From NCBI GenBank assembly GCA_963784995.1, contig CAWATZ010000006.1, positions 930,001-994,000 of the forward strand: 64,000 nucleotides of DNA, in the 5' to 3' direction. Position 1 is the first letter of the stretch; each line of letters opens with the position of its first letter. This document shows, one piece after another, positions 8,129 through 18,227 of the stretch. This DNA comes from CAWATZ01 sp963784995 (lineage in GTDB: Bacteria > Planctomycetota > Planctomycetia > Gemmatales > Gemmataceae). A program made the translations under genes and the position numbers. The notes beneath the pieces were generated by a model that made no database searches, had not been told where the DNA came from, and saw only the letters and a list, made by a program, of their open reading frames with translations.

Positions 8129-8704
8129 CTATTGTCCCGGGAGAGCAAAGAACTCCGCAACCGGGCAGCGAAAGTCCGGCAAGGTTCCGTTGCCCGTCAG
8201 CTCTTGGGCTTCCTCGACAACGCGGTCCTCACCGCCCGGAGCGTGGACGATGACGTTTCGGGCGTCCGGGTCGAGTATCCAGACCAGTTTGGTCCCGAAA
8301 CGAAACTGTTCCCGAACTCGGCGCATCACCTTCCCATGCGTGTCGTTCGGCGAGAGCACCTCGACGGCCAGCAAAGGCGGTTTGTCTCCGTACTTTTCCT
8401 CGACCTCCTCGGCGCACTGGGCATCCTCAAAGAAGAGGACGTCAGGCCCGCGAACCGTGTCCGGGTTGCGCTCGACGATCACGCCTGTGTCGTTGGAGCA
8501 TACATACCCTTTCTTCCGGGTGATGACGTAGTTCCGCAGGATGCCCGTGACGTTAGCGCAGATCATCCCGTGACGTTTTCCCGGACGTGACATCTCGACG
8601 ATGACTCCTCGTTCGAGCTCGCAGACCTTGCCACGGTTCTCGGGCCGATTCGCCCACTCGTAGAACTCTTCCGCCTTCAGCAGCTTCGCCTGCACCGTCG
8701 CCAT
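8129..8704 (-). CDS. Uma2-family (DUF820) putative endonuclease, copy 2
   Basis: A 191-residue protein that differs from copy 1 visibly at one residue (AEEVEEKYG instead of AEDVEEKYG). All family motifs are retained, including GPDVLFF and LAVEVLSPNDT. Conservation of protein sequence, while the neighbouring spacer has diverged, suggests that both copies are under selection or that the duplication is very recent. Confidence 0.85.
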   Translation of the reverse strand: MATVQAKLLKAEEFYEWANRPENRGKVCELERGVIVEMSRPGKRHGMICANVTGILRNYVITRKKGYVCSNDTGVIVERNPDTVRGPDVLFFEDAQCAEEVEEKYGDKPPLLAVEVLSPNDTHGKVMRRVREQFRFGTKLVWILDPDARNVIVHAPGGEDRVVEEAQELTGNGTLPDFRCPVAEFFALPGQ

Positions 8705-8738
8705 AGAGACTCCCTTGCTCCCTTCACCACAGCGATAG

Positions 8739-8898
8739 CCCTGGATGCCGCCGCGGAAAAGTCAGCAACGTTTTCCCAACGGCTCGCGGCAGCATCCAAA
8801 GCCATTGGACGAATCTACTTTCCGGTAAGAGAACATCCGCTTACCCTGGCGTTCACTCGTGGGGATTCTATCCGCCACGGCCCCCTCGCCCTCTCGAA
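8739..8898. repeat. Dispersed repeat B, copy 2
   Basis: The counterpart of 1427-1586. The inverted repeat at its start is imperfect here (gatgccgccgc against gcggcagcatcc). Repeat A does not follow; instead the sequence leads to the 3' end of the MTEAEWL-family gene. Confidence 0.7.
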
Positions 8899-8985
8899 CG
8901 CTCGGCTCAGCAGTCCACCGCACGGAACTGGAAAAAACCACAAAGGCAATCCGGCGGGCCTGCTGGAGCCAATGGTTCGAGAATT

Positions 8986-9594
8986 CTACTGTTTCTGGAG
9001 GAGCAAGTCCACCGCCCAACAGCCGAGTACGTGCCTGGCGGAACCGCGGCAATGACTGATGAGCGAGTCGTTGTCGCAGCCGGCCTCTTCCAGCGCGTCG
9101 GCGAGGATCGGCATCTGGTCGAACACCCGCTCCTCGTAGACGGCCCTTGCCAACCCCAGGACCGCCACCGAGCGACACCGGCGACTGATAACCACCGGCC
9201 GGAATGGGTTTCCAAACACCTCACGCAGCAGGGCAACTTGCTGCACGTGGACACTGGGGCCGACCCACTCACGGCCGCAAGCCGCCGAACCACGGATTGT
9301 CCACTCCGCCGCGTCGGAGGCATGACGGGCAAATAGCGGGTGCCATCGGAACCCGATAGAGAACTCCGGTCCTGCGCCTCGGTGCGGCATGCCCTCCTCA
9401 GCCCAGCGTTCGGCGTAATCGAGCGCCCGACTCATTTCGGGGTCTGTCTCCCCAGTGCGCTCGGGCTGTTGTTGAGCATGCCAGCGCCAGAAGGCGCAGG
9501 CGAACAGGCGCAGTTGCCGGTCGGTGGCAACCGGCCGCAGCCAGACGAAAAGCTTACGCGGGTCTTCGCAGGATAGCCACGCCTCCTCCGTCAT
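8986..9594 (-). CDS. MTEAEWL-family protein (Gemmataceae paralogue 1)
   Basis: A 202-residue protein starting MTEEAWLSCEDP, with GGAGG four bases before the ATG at 9594. It has the layout shared with 21698-22402 and 23583-24305: N-terminal MTExxWLxCxDP; a helix with RQLRLFACAFWRW; a variable middle; LLREVFGNPFRPV; then ILADALEEAGC and a C-terminal HVLGCWAVDLLL. The helical, Leu-rich composition suggests an all-alpha domain. The biological role is unknown. Several copies per genome are typical of this lineage, inferred from the three in this window. Confidence 0.7.
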   Translation of the reverse strand: MTEEAWLSCEDPRKLFVWLRPVATDRQLRLFACAFWRWHAQQQPERTGETDPEMSRALDYAERWAEEGMPHRGAGPEFSIGFRWHPLFARHASDAAEWTIRGSAACGREWVGPSVHVQQVALLREVFGNPFRPVVISRRCRSVAVLGLARAVYEERVFDQMPILADALEEAGCDNDSLISHCRGSARHVLGCWAVDLLLQKQ

Positions 9595-9738
9595 CAGCCC
9601 TCCGTTTCCTCGAACGACAGGCTCAACGGCGTTGTGACCAGGGTAGGCGTCAACAGGGAAAGGTGTCAAGGCCCCAACGTCTGCTATAGCTATCTTGAGA
9701 TATGTCTGTCAGATATAGGCTATCTTGTTCGAGCTTTT

Positions 9739-10230
9739 TCACCTTTCGAGTGGCCGGTCTGTTGCACTCCCTCCTTCGGCCTCGATCACCTTCTGCATCC
9801 TTTTGGCGATCATCGCCGTGATGGCATCGATCAACTGGTCGCCGGTGTCGGTGATCAGGCTGGAGCGAGCCTTGGCCAGCACCCGCTTGTCCAGGCAGCA
9901 ACAGGAGATCGCAGAGGCCGCGTTCATCCGGACATACTTGTCGTCGTGCCCGAGGTACGACCACAGCAGCGGAACCACGTCCCCGGCGGCCGGCCCCATT
10001 TCGGCGAGTACCTGACAGCCAAACACGACTGCGTCTCGGTCCCCCGTGCGGATCGCCGCCTCCAACACGTCCCGCACCCGCTTCGCTTCGCCCGTCCGCC
10101 CCCACCAAGCCCCGGCCGCGTTGACACGAACAAGCGGAACCGAGTCGGCAAATAAGTCCGACAGGTCCGTTGGCAGCGGCTGGCGGTTCGACCGCAACCA
10201 CACGATCCATTTGCCCCCATTCCGCGGCAT
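9739..10230 (-). CDS. HEAT-repeat-like protein
   Basis: A 163-residue alpha-helical protein with repeated helix pairs such as VPLVRVNAAGAWWG, DAVVFGCQVLAEMGPAAGDVVPLLW and KYVRMNAASAISCC, typical of HEAT/armadillo units. The start MPRNGGKW is chosen because AGGAGA lies five bases upstream. A frame open to 10308 would start at an ATGA overlap with the SMI1-like gene stop, which would imply translational coupling. A protein-binding role is likely, and repeat C precedes it. The partner is unknown; the SMI1/KNR4-like neighbour is a candidate. Confidence 0.55.
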   Translation of the reverse strand: MPRNGGKWIVWLRSNRQPLPTDLSDLFADSVPLVRVNAAGAWWGRTGEAKRVRDVLEAAIRTGDRDAVVFGCQVLAEMGPAAGDVVPLLWSYLGHDDKYVRMNAASAISCCCLDKRVLAKARSSLITDTGDQLIDAITAMIAKRMQKVIEAEGGSATDRPLER

Positions 10231-10248
10231 CGATCTCTCCTTCAAGAG

Positions 10249-10342
10249 CCGAACACCCAGTTCCGCAGCCGTGCACGCGGGCACGACGGTGAACTCGGCA
10301 AGTCTCATTCGCGTGGCCGGTTTGCTTCAGCTCCGGGTTCGG
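10249..10342. repeat. Dispersed repeat C, copy 2
   Basis: Matches 4084-4179. It spans the junction between the SMI1-like gene end and the HEAT-like gene start, so the last residues of the SMI1-like protein (AEANRPRE) are encoded by the repeat. Confidence 0.55.
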
Positions 10343-10795
10343 CGCCGTCCGGCAGTTCCCGCAGCGATTCGACGAACGCCGTGAAGCTGGTCGCCACCGG
10401 GAACGTATTGCGACCGTCCTCCCGGACCCAGAGCCCGTTCCGGTCCCAGAAGAACACTTGCCCCGCGTCCTTCCCCAGCGTGCTCAGTAGCAGTGCATTG
10501 CCGCCGGGGTCGTGGCCGATGGCAATGAACCCGGGCGCAGCGGGTCCCACTGCGTCGCCTCCTCCTGCTCGTACTCCAAGTCGGCAGGCGACCGCTCAGG
10601 ACGGACGCCGTATAGGATACCGACCATCGCTGGGCCGCGGTCGGGGACCAGGAACGAATCCGGCTTGGGGCAGCCGCCGTTCGTGGTGCGGAGGAACCGC
10701 TTGTAGTCGGCCGGAAGCTTAACCCCGAGACGCTTCGCGGCGGCATTCACGGTCGCCGCGGACACTGGGCCGAAGCCTTGGCTGAACGTCGGCAT
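10305..10795 (-). pseudogene. SMI1/KNR4-family protein, one-base frameshift
   Basis: Reads MPTFSQGFGPVSAATVN, AAKRLGVKLPADYKRFL and TTNGGCPKPDSF in one frame. After RPG near 10535 it continues in another frame as FIAIGHDPGGNALLLST...QVFFWDRNG, the diagnostic D-P-x-G-N and Y-F-W-D motifs of SMI1/KNR4 (SUKH) domains. The span is one base short of a multiple of three, and cgcccggg probably lost one c. SUKH proteins act as immunity proteins to contact-dependent toxins in many bacteria, but in planctomycetes they are abundant without a clear toxin neighbour. No toxin gene is seen here. Confidence 0.75.
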
Positions 10796-10818
10796 CCGCA
10801 GTCGCGCCTCCTTCGGCC

Positions 10819-11305
10819 GAACAGCTGAGTATGCAGCCGGCTGGCAGCCTATCGCGGCCCAGTTGCCTACCGCGGCTTGGCTGGAGAGCACGGCTCGGCT
10901 GTCTATCACGGGCATTGTTCTGTCTCAGGCCGGCGTGTAGCATACCACGGCTCGCCGCCCAAAACCACTTTTCCTTGTCTGCTTGACAGGGCAATCGGAA
11001 CGAGTCAAGGAAAGGATTTGTCCTCGGGCTGACCGTCCTGGATTTCGGGAAACGTCAGAAGAGAGCAAGAAGCGACGCCGTGTGATGCTGGCACGGTGGC
11101 AATGTCGCTTTTTTGTCATCCGTGGGGCAACCAGGGACACGCCTGGACGCTTCCTGGGACACCGCCAGGCAAAAAGCGCCGTTGGCGGTGTGGCGGCCTC
11201 GGCGGTTCTGCCTCCGCAGCAACCCCTTCCTCCTCACAATCCGTGACAGTCAGGAAAATCCCTGTCTCCCTTCCGGTCCTTTTGCAGTACTCTCATCAGA
11301 GGGAA
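10819..11305. repeat. Dispersed repeat A, copy 3, extended
   Basis: Matches copies 1 and 2 without the copy-2 insert. Like copy 2 it extends past ccgtgacagtcag through ccctgtctcccttccgg and ttttgcagtactctc, ending just upstream of the kinase gene start. The shared extension between the sigma factor and kinase leaders is the strongest sign that this element carries their promoter. Confidence 0.8.
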
Positions 11306-11329
11306 TGCTCCAACACCGGGGAGAGAGCC

Positions 11330-14300
11330 ATGCCTGACAGTTCCCTGATCCTGGTCCAGCTGGCCGAGGAGTTCTCGGCACGGGTCCGCCGGGGAGAGAT
11401 GCCCGGGGTCGAGGAGTACGCCGCGCAGAACCCGGAGCTGGCCGAGCGCATCCGCGCCCTGTTCCCGACACTGCTGATCCTCGAAGGACTGGCTGGCGGC
11501 GCTCCGGCGCCGGCGGTCCCTCCACCGGGGCTGGAACCGGGCAGTGTCTTCGGCCCCTACCGGCTGGGACCGGAGCTGGGTCGGGGTGGCATGGGCGTGG
11601 TTTACGAGGCGGTCCACCTCGCCCTGCAGCGGCGCGTCGCCCTGAAGGTGCTGCTGCTGCACACGGCCCAGGGAACGCCGCAGCTGGAGCGATTCCTGCG
11701 CGAGGCCCGGACCGCGGCCGGCCTGCACCACACCAACATCATCCCCGTTTTCGACGTCGGCCAGGTGGCGGGGACGCCGTTCTACGCCATGCAGCTCATC
11801 CAGGGCCGCAGTCTGGACCGGCTGGCCGTAGAGAACCAGCCAACGGCCCCGTTCACGCCCGAGACACCCCAGGTCGTCCCCGCCCCTCCGATTGCTCCTG
11901 GACTGCCGGCGCAAGAAGTGGCCCGCATCGGCATCCAGGCAGCGGAGGCCCTGGCGTACGCCCACCAGCGCGGGGTCATACATCGTGACATCAAACCGAG
12001 CAACCTGCTGCTGGACGACCAGGGCGTGCTGTGGATCACCGATTTCGGCCTGGCCCGCAACCTGGATGACGTTGCGCTGACGCGGTCGGGACAGGTCCTG
12101 GGCACGCCGCGCTACATGAGTCCCGAGCAGGCGCAGGCCACCGTCCAGCCGGTCGATCATCGCACCGACATTTACAGCCTGGGCGCGACCCTCTACGAGC
12201 TGCTCACGCGCCGGCCGGCGTTCGACGGCAAGACGGCGCAGGAGGTCGTGCTGCAGATCATCGATCGGGCCCCGGTGCCGCCGCGCCGGCTGGTGCCCAG
12301 CATTCCCCGCGACCTGGAAACGATCGTCCTCAAGACCCTGGCCAAGCGGCCGGAGGATCGCTACGCTACGGCCCAGGATCTTGCGGACGACCTGCGCCGC
12401 TTCACCAACGGCGAGCCGATCCACGCCCGCCGCATCTGGCTGCCTGGTCGGATGGTTCGCTGGTGCCGGCGCAATCCGGTGCTGGCTGGGGTCACGGCAG
12501 CGGCCCTGGCCGTCATCGTCACTCTCACAAGCCTCTACACCTGGAGCCTTATGCAAGAGAATGCACGCACCCGGTCGGCGCTGCAGACGGCCCAGGAACG
12601 GGAAGAGGAGAGCCGGCAGCGGCTGGTCCGGCATTACGTCAGCAACGGCGTCCGCCGGATGGACGAGGGCGACCTGCTCGGCTCGCTCCCCTGGTTTGCC
12701 GAGGCTTTGCGCCTGGACGAGGACAATCCCGAACACGCCCGCATGCACCGCTGCCGGCTCACAGCCGTGTTGCAGCACTGCCCGCGCTTGCAGCAGATGT
12801 GGTTCCACGATGGCCCGGTGCTGCAGGTCGCCTTCAGCGGCGATGGCCGGCGCGTGCTGACCGGCAGCAGTGATGGCACAGCCCGCGTCTGGGATGCCGT
12901 CACGGGAGAAGTGGTTAGCCCGGTGCTGCGGCACAACGACGCGGTGCGGCGGGCTTCCCTGACACCGGACGGCAGGCGCGTCCTCGTGGTCGCAGGCCCC
13001 GAGAGAGACTTCGACTCCTGCACGGTGTACCTCTGGGATGCCGACACAGGTCGGGCGTTGCTTGCTCCGGTGAAATTGGCAAGCCCGCAGCCTGGACGCG
13101 GCTACGGGGTGCGGCCTGCGGCGGCGACCCTGAGCGCGGACGGCAAGCGCGTGCTCCTGGCCGGCTGCTTCGCTGCGAAGGAAGAGGAGCCGAAATGCTG
13201 GCAAGTCCGCTGCCTGGACGCGGCGACCGGGCGCGACGTGGGGCCGCGTTTCGCCCGGGAGCAGCCTTTCACCTCGGTGCTTGCCAGCCCGGACGGACGT
13301 TGCCTCGCCCTCGGTCCGCACGATGGGCCGGCTTCCCCCACGCTCCTGCTGGACGCCGACACCGGCAATGCCAGGGCCCTGCCCCAGGGAGCGGTCGCCG
13401 CCGGCTTCAGTGCGGACGGCCGCCGGCTCCTGGTGGCCGGCAATGAGGACGGATCGCTCAAGTGGCTGCGCACGCGGGACCCGAAAACGCTGGGGCCGAG
13501 CGGCCCGGCCATCCCCGTCAAGGAACAGCTGCGCGAGGAGTCCCGGGTCGTGCTGAGCCCGGACGGACGATTTGTCTTCTTACCTCGCAACTGGCAGGTC
13601 TGGGACCTGGGGACGGCGCCCCCGGCTCGCCTGCGGTTGGAAATGCCAGCGGACGACCCCGGGCAACTGATCCACGCCGCCTTCAGCCCGGACGGCAAGC
13701 AGCTCTCCTTCCTCACCTGGAACTTGCGAGCCCCCTACGACGCCCTCAGCAGCGAGACGCGTCTGTGGACCTGGAGCGTGGTGGAGCAGGGCCGCGCACG
13801 CTCGGCGGACGAGTGGGGACAGGAGCGCCGCCCGGTGCCCTTGCCGGTCGCCGGCGTGAGTCCGGACGGCTTGCACCTGCTGACGGTTCCGGGGCTCGAA
13901 AAACTGCTCGAAAAAGAGCGCTGGCTCACGGGGCCGAGCTTGCTCGTGCGCGGAGTCCGGGTGGAGCAGCAGACGGCGGCGCAACTGTGGAACCCGAAGA
14001 CGGGAAAGCCAGCCAGCCCCCCGCTCCGGCACGCTGGCCCCGTGAGCTGCCTGGCTTTCGCCCCGGACGGGACCCGGCTCCTGACCGGCAGCACCGACGG
14101 CATCGTCCGGCTCTGGGACCTGGCAGCAGGCCAGCCCTCCATCCCGTCGGAAGAGGACGCGGAGGAGCGCGTGGCAGGCTGGAAGCTGCTTGCTGGCCGA
14201 CGGTTACGGGCCGGTCGTGGGCTGCGACAACGACGGCGCCCCGAGGGCGTTCAGCCCCGATGGCCTTCGGCTCGTCCTGTCCCACTGGAATCATGGGGCA

Positions 14301-16277
14301 TTCGTCACGGAACTGGCGTCCGGGAAGGTCCTGCGCCTCGATGTGCCCCAGGATCCGGATAATACCTCCTACCCCTACTGGAGCCCCGACAGCCGATTCC
14401 TTCTCTTCAGCATCCGGGACGTGGGCTGGCCACCCCCTTCATGCTGGCAGATCCGTGACCCGGTGACCGGGGCCGAGGTCCAGCTGCCCCTGAAAGCCGG
14501 ACAGAAGATCGTCGGCCCCTGGGGCAACGCATACGGCGGGGGCGGAGCCTGGGTCGGGCCGGCCGGCAGCCGGGTCCTGCTGGAACGGCGCCAGGCCCCG
14601 GACGCAGAACGGGCCGACGTCTCGGTCTGGGACGTCGCCGCGGGCCAAGTTGTCCTTGACGAGGTCAGCATGGAAGGCTCCGTGCAGTCCGCCGCGTTCA
14701 GCGCGGACCTGCGCCGCTTCTTGCTGGTCGCCAATCGCCAGGGAGGGCCGGGCCAAGTCCAGGTCCATGACGTCGCAACGGGCAAGGCTGCGGGCCCGTT
14801 CCTGATCCACGACAAGGCGGTTCAATCGGCCGAGTTCAGCCCGGATGGCGGACGCGTGGCGACCACGGAGTACAACAGCCTCCGCGCCCTGGTCTGGGAC
14901 GTCGAGCGGGGGGCAGGAGCCGTGGAGCCGCTGCAGCACGTTGCTGTGGTCTGCGGCGCCTGGTTCAGCCCGGATGGAACACGCCTGCTCACCTGGGCCG
15001 CCGATCAAACCGCCCGCGTCTGGGACAGCCGAAGCGGCAAACCCCTGACGCCGCCGATGGAATGCGGGGAGCAATATGGTGCTGCGCCGCGTTTCAGTCC
15101 GGATGGGCGTCTGGTACTCACCTGCGGCGGTAACTCGGTCCGTGTCTGGGACGCCGAGAGTGGGGAGCCGGTTACCCCCTCCATGCCCGATGATTCCAGG
15201 AGCAGTGCCTTCAACCGCTCAGGAGATCGCGTGGTCACGAATGCGATGATCGCCGCCAAAGTCTGGAACCTGACCCCGGAGCCGCACCCAACCGCGGACC
15301 TGCTCCGGCTGGCCCAGCTGCTGGCGGCCCGGCGGATCGATAGCACCGGCGGTTACGTTCCCCTGGACCAGGCCCAGAGCCGCGAACACTGGGATTCGCT
15401 GCGGACCCGCTATCCCCGCTCCGAATTCCAGCTCCGCCCGGAACAGCGGCGGGCCTGGCAGCTGGCCGCGGTCTCCCAGTGCGATGAGCAGGGCAAGATC
15501 TTCTATCTCGATCAACTGATCGCTGAGCGGCCCACCGGTGTGCTTTATGAGAAGCGCGGGCGGGCCCGGGAGAAGCTGAGTCAATGGTCCCTGGCCGTGG
15601 CCGATTACTCGCGGGCCATTGACGCGGGCAACGATCGCCGGGAGATCCGGCAGGGGCGCGGCGAGGCCCATGCCCAGCTTGGACACTGGCGGGAAGCGGC
15701 CGAGGATTTCGAGCGGGCGCTGGACCCGGAGCAGGTGCCCGCTCTCGACGCGCTGCTGTGGGAGAAAGTCGGAGTGTGCTTGCTCGCGGCGGGTCGGGTC
15801 GAGGAGTACTCTCGGCTCTGCGAGCGCCTGGCTGCAGCCGAGGTCAAGAGCGGCTACGTGACACGTAAGGAGTCCTGGATCTTTGTTCTGTCCCCCGGCG
15901 CCCGTGGGATCGACAGGATGCTCCCCCTGATCGAGGAGATGGTCACGCATCCCTACGCCGAGCCCTCGGACCTGCTGCTGGTGCTTGGGGCGATGCTCTA
16001 TCGCCAGGGTCAATACGAGGCGGCCCTGGTCCGGCTGAAGAAGCAGGGGGTCGCGGCGAGGGGGAAAGAAGGGCCGACGCCGTGGGACAGCCTCTTTCTG
16101 GCGATGATCTGTCACCGCCTGGGGCAGAAGGAGGAAGCCCGCCAGTGGCTTCAGAAAGCGATTGACGCGGCCAGGGCTCAGACGGAAGGAGCTGCTTCGC
16201 CGGACTGGGTGAAGAAGCAAGAGCTGGAGCTGTTACTGCGAGAGGCGGAAAGCGTGGTGCAAGGCAAGGGACCCTGA
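11330..16277 (+). CDS. Ser/Thr protein kinase fused to WD40 and TPR repeats, one frameshift
   Basis: About 1650 residues. The start is the ATG at 11330 after GGGGAGAGAG. Residues 1-75 are a helical leader. The kinase domain spans about 78-350, with GRGGMGVVYEA (P-loop), K106 in RRVALKVL, HRDIKPSN near 217, DFG near 238 and GTPRYMSPEQ. A membrane helix at about 387-405 (GVTAAALAVIVTLTSLYTW) puts the rest outside the cytoplasm. A coiled linker follows, then WD40 blades (GSSDGTARVWD, GSTDGIVRLWD, TWAADQTARVWD), and TPR helices close the C-terminus (14-16.2 kb). Near 14195 the frame shifts by +1 and the blades continue, so one protein is meant. It shares its leader with the ECF sigma gene and probably acts with it in signalling. 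Confidence 0.85.
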
Positions 16278-16378
16278 CGGCCCCTTTTTTTCTGACGTAT
16301 TTGGACTTCTTTTCGAGGCCGGGACTGTATAGGATCAACCTTTTGCTGTAACGTCGCTCATGAAAGGGTAAACATCGC

Positions 16379-16456
16379 ATGAGGAAGAGCAAGGGACGAA
16401 GGAAGGTCGGTCGCAAGAAACGCCGGATGCGCGCGAAGATCCGCCACCGCAAGTAG
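16379..16456 (+). CDS. Tiny basic protein, possibly bS22/AURKAIP1-COX24-like
   Basis: A 25-residue frame in which Lys and Arg make up more than half: MRKSKGRRKVGRKKRRMRAK and five more residues, ending RHRK. The KKRRMRxKxRHRK pattern resembles the small-subunit protein bS22 (AURKAIP1/COX24 domain) of other bacteria, though it is shorter. AAAGGG lies about ten bases upstream. It sits alone between the kinase gene and the convergent phosphatase gene. It could be a real ribosomal or RNA-binding peptide; chance cannot be excluded at this length. Confidence 0.5.
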   Translation: MRKSKGRRKVGRKKRRMRAKIRHRK

Positions 16457-16459
16457 CCG

Positions 16460-16885
16460 TCAGAAGCGTTCGGATTCGAGGAAGCCTTTCACTTCCCGCC
16501 ACAATCCCGGCAAAACGTCGGCAGGTGCGTGCGCCACGACCTGCTCCAGGCAGGTGTCCGGACTTTCCTGGTAGACCAGGGACAGCGCGGCCGCGGCCAG
16601 GACCGGCGAGCGGCTCATCCCTCCACCGCAGCACACCAGCGTGGGCACATTCTGCTCCAGGAAATTGGCCAGGGTCATGATGGTCAGGTTGAGCAGCTTG
16701 CGGTCGTTGCCGGGACTGTCCTTGATGGGGAAGCGACAGTAGATCAGCTCGCGCGGCGGCTGCAAGGGCGCCTCTTCCGCCGCCAGCTGGACGATGGCCG
16801 CGATGCCCGCCTCCAGGACGTGACGGTAATCGCTGCCGTCGCCGGCATGGCCAATCCACAGCGAATAGGGGAGAACTTGCCTCAT
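16460..16885 (-). CDS. Dual-specificity/tyrosine-type protein phosphatase
   Basis: A 141-residue protein with the Cys-based phosphatase loop C-x5-R as CGGGMSRS (about residues 86-93). The residue before the catalytic Cys is Cys rather than the usual His. The Asp of RFPIKDSPGND is the likely general acid. It starts MRQVLPYSLWIGHAGDG, the usual N-terminal strand of the atypical DSP family. Size and fold fit a minimal cytoplasmic phosphatase. It converges with the kinase gene; opposing roles on the same substrates are plausible but not shown. Confidence 0.8.
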   Translation of the reverse strand: MRQVLPYSLWIGHAGDGSDYRHVLEAGIAAIVQLAAEEAPLQPPRELIYCRFPIKDSPGNDRKLLNLTIMTLANFLEQNVPTLVCCGGGMSRSPVLAAAALSLVYQESPDTCLEQVVAHAPADVLPGLWREVKGFLESERF

Positions 16886-16954
16886 GGAACGGCTCCTTGC
16901 ATGGGGGCATTCCTCATTCTAGCGGCATCCGTGGGAAGAGGCAGCGTTTCTCCT

Positions 16955-17306
16955 CGACCCCTGCCGGCTTGCCCGGCAGGTGAAGCAGGTCTGAAGCGAG
17001 AAAGAAGGTGCGGCAACGCTCGTTCCTCCGACCCCTGCCGGCTTGCCCGGCAGGTGAAGCAGGTCTGTGGCTAGAGAGGAAGAGGCCGCAACGCCTGTTC
17101 CTACGACCCCTGCCGGCTTGCCCGGCAGGTGAAGCAGGTCTGTGGCTAGAAAGGAAGAGGCCGCAACGCCTGTTCCTACGACCCCTGCCGGCTTGCCCGG
17201 CAGGTGAAGCAGGTCTGGAGCTAGAAAGGAAGGCGCGAAATGTTATACCGCCCGTGCTTTCTAGCCTCAGACCTTCTTCACCTGCCGGGCAAGCCGGCAG
17301 GGGTCG
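16955..17306. repeat. REP array 1 (left of the RAYT gene)
   Basis: Four direct copies of a 31-base REP (cgacccctgccggcttgccc and so on, with palindrome core CTGCCGG...CCGGCAG) start at 16955, 17029, 17104 and 17179, a period of 74-75 bases. A fifth copy is inverted (17276-17306), so the last two form a long hairpin. The spacers between direct copies are themselves nearly identical. The array mirrors the one at 18228-18662. Confidence 0.9.
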
Positions 17307-17395
17307 AAAAACACCTTGCTGCTGCGCTGGACGAGTCCCTTCCACTTGCCTATCTTCTCCTGGAAATCCTCTTTCCTCGACGGGGTGAATGTCTC

Positions 17396-18203
17396 ATGCA
17401 GCCCGAGCCACTCTATCGTCTGGCAGACCTGCACGCAGCCTATCAGCTCCGCTACAGCTGGACCGGCTGGTCTTCCAAGTTCCCGCTTCCTCCCGACCTC
17501 CTCGCTCGTGTCTTACCTGACGTCTCCGGCGAATGGGAGCGAGACGGCATTCGCATCCTGGAATCGTCGCTCGACCCGGAGAAACTTCAGTTGACGTTCA
17601 GCGCGAATCCCCAAGTAGATCCGGTAACGTTTGCCGGGCGCGTCAAGGGACGGATTCAGCACCACTGTCGGCAGCAGGGTATCTCCATCGACTTCAGCCG
17701 CAAGCTAGCCGTTCGATCGCTTGGTGACCCCACTCGCGCCCAGGTCGAAACCTACGTCTGCAACCAGGTTCTGAAAGAGGATCTGGCAGACGAACGGTTT
17801 CGGGAATTGCTGACTTCATGCAACGTGGTCAATGCGCATCGTGGACCTATCTCTCCCAACAGAGACGAACAGTGGGCGTTACTGGTACAACCTCCATCTC
17901 GTGCTGGTTGTGTGCGAACGGTATCGCATCGGCGACCCCAGGACCCTGGCGGGAATCCGCGATTCCGTGTTGCGGATTTGTGCAAAAAAGGGCTATGGGC
18001 TGTCCACCGCCGCGGTGTTGCCGGATCACGTGCATCTCGCCTTTCGAGGGGCCATCGAGCAAGCACCAGAGGAGATTGCGCTCGCATTTCTGAACAACCT
18101 GGCGTATCTCCTGGGACAGCGGCCCTTGTGGCAGGTGGGGTACTATGCGGGAACCTTCGGCGAATACAGCATGGCCGCAGTCCGGCCGACGGACAAGTTC
18201 TAG
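17396..18203 (+). mobile_element. REP-associated Y1 (HUH) transposase, RAYT, one frameshift
   Basis: About 268 residues in two frames. The first part, from the ATG at 17396, contains FAGRVKGRIQHHCR and FSRKLAVRSLG. After a +1 shift near 17835 it continues VDLSLPTETNSGRYWYNLHL, then VLPDHVHLAFRG with the H-u-H metal-binding pair, and a helix ending FGYYAGTFGEY-like (VGYYAGTFGEY), where the catalytic Tyr is expected. HUH single-strand transposases of this class recognise REP hairpins. Here the gene is framed on both sides by REP arrays, the classical RAYT arrangement. The frameshift may be a sequencing error, so activity cannot be judged. Confidence 0.8.
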
Positions 18204-18227
18204 CGCAACATCAAGAAGCTGGTTCTT

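Larger units (their letters stand above)
7441..8737. repeat. Segmental duplication, copy 2
   Basis: The second copy of the 1297-base segment that opens the window, about 98-99% identical by eye. Differences cluster around 7680-7735 and 8055-8130, the latter in the spacer between the Cys protein and Uma2. Repeat B follows a few bases after the right border here; in copy 1 a palindrome of about 80 bases and other sequence come first. Confidence 0.95.

Noticed and set aside
11234..13321. Minus-strand ORF of 695 codons
   Set aside because: Antisense of the kinase gene, which has clear domains and a ribosome site.
16955..17306. CRISPR array
   Set aside because: The regular 31-base repeats look like one, but the 'spacers' are nearly identical to each other, copies occur in both orientations, the unit is a palindrome and a RAYT gene lies beside it. 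It is a REP array.
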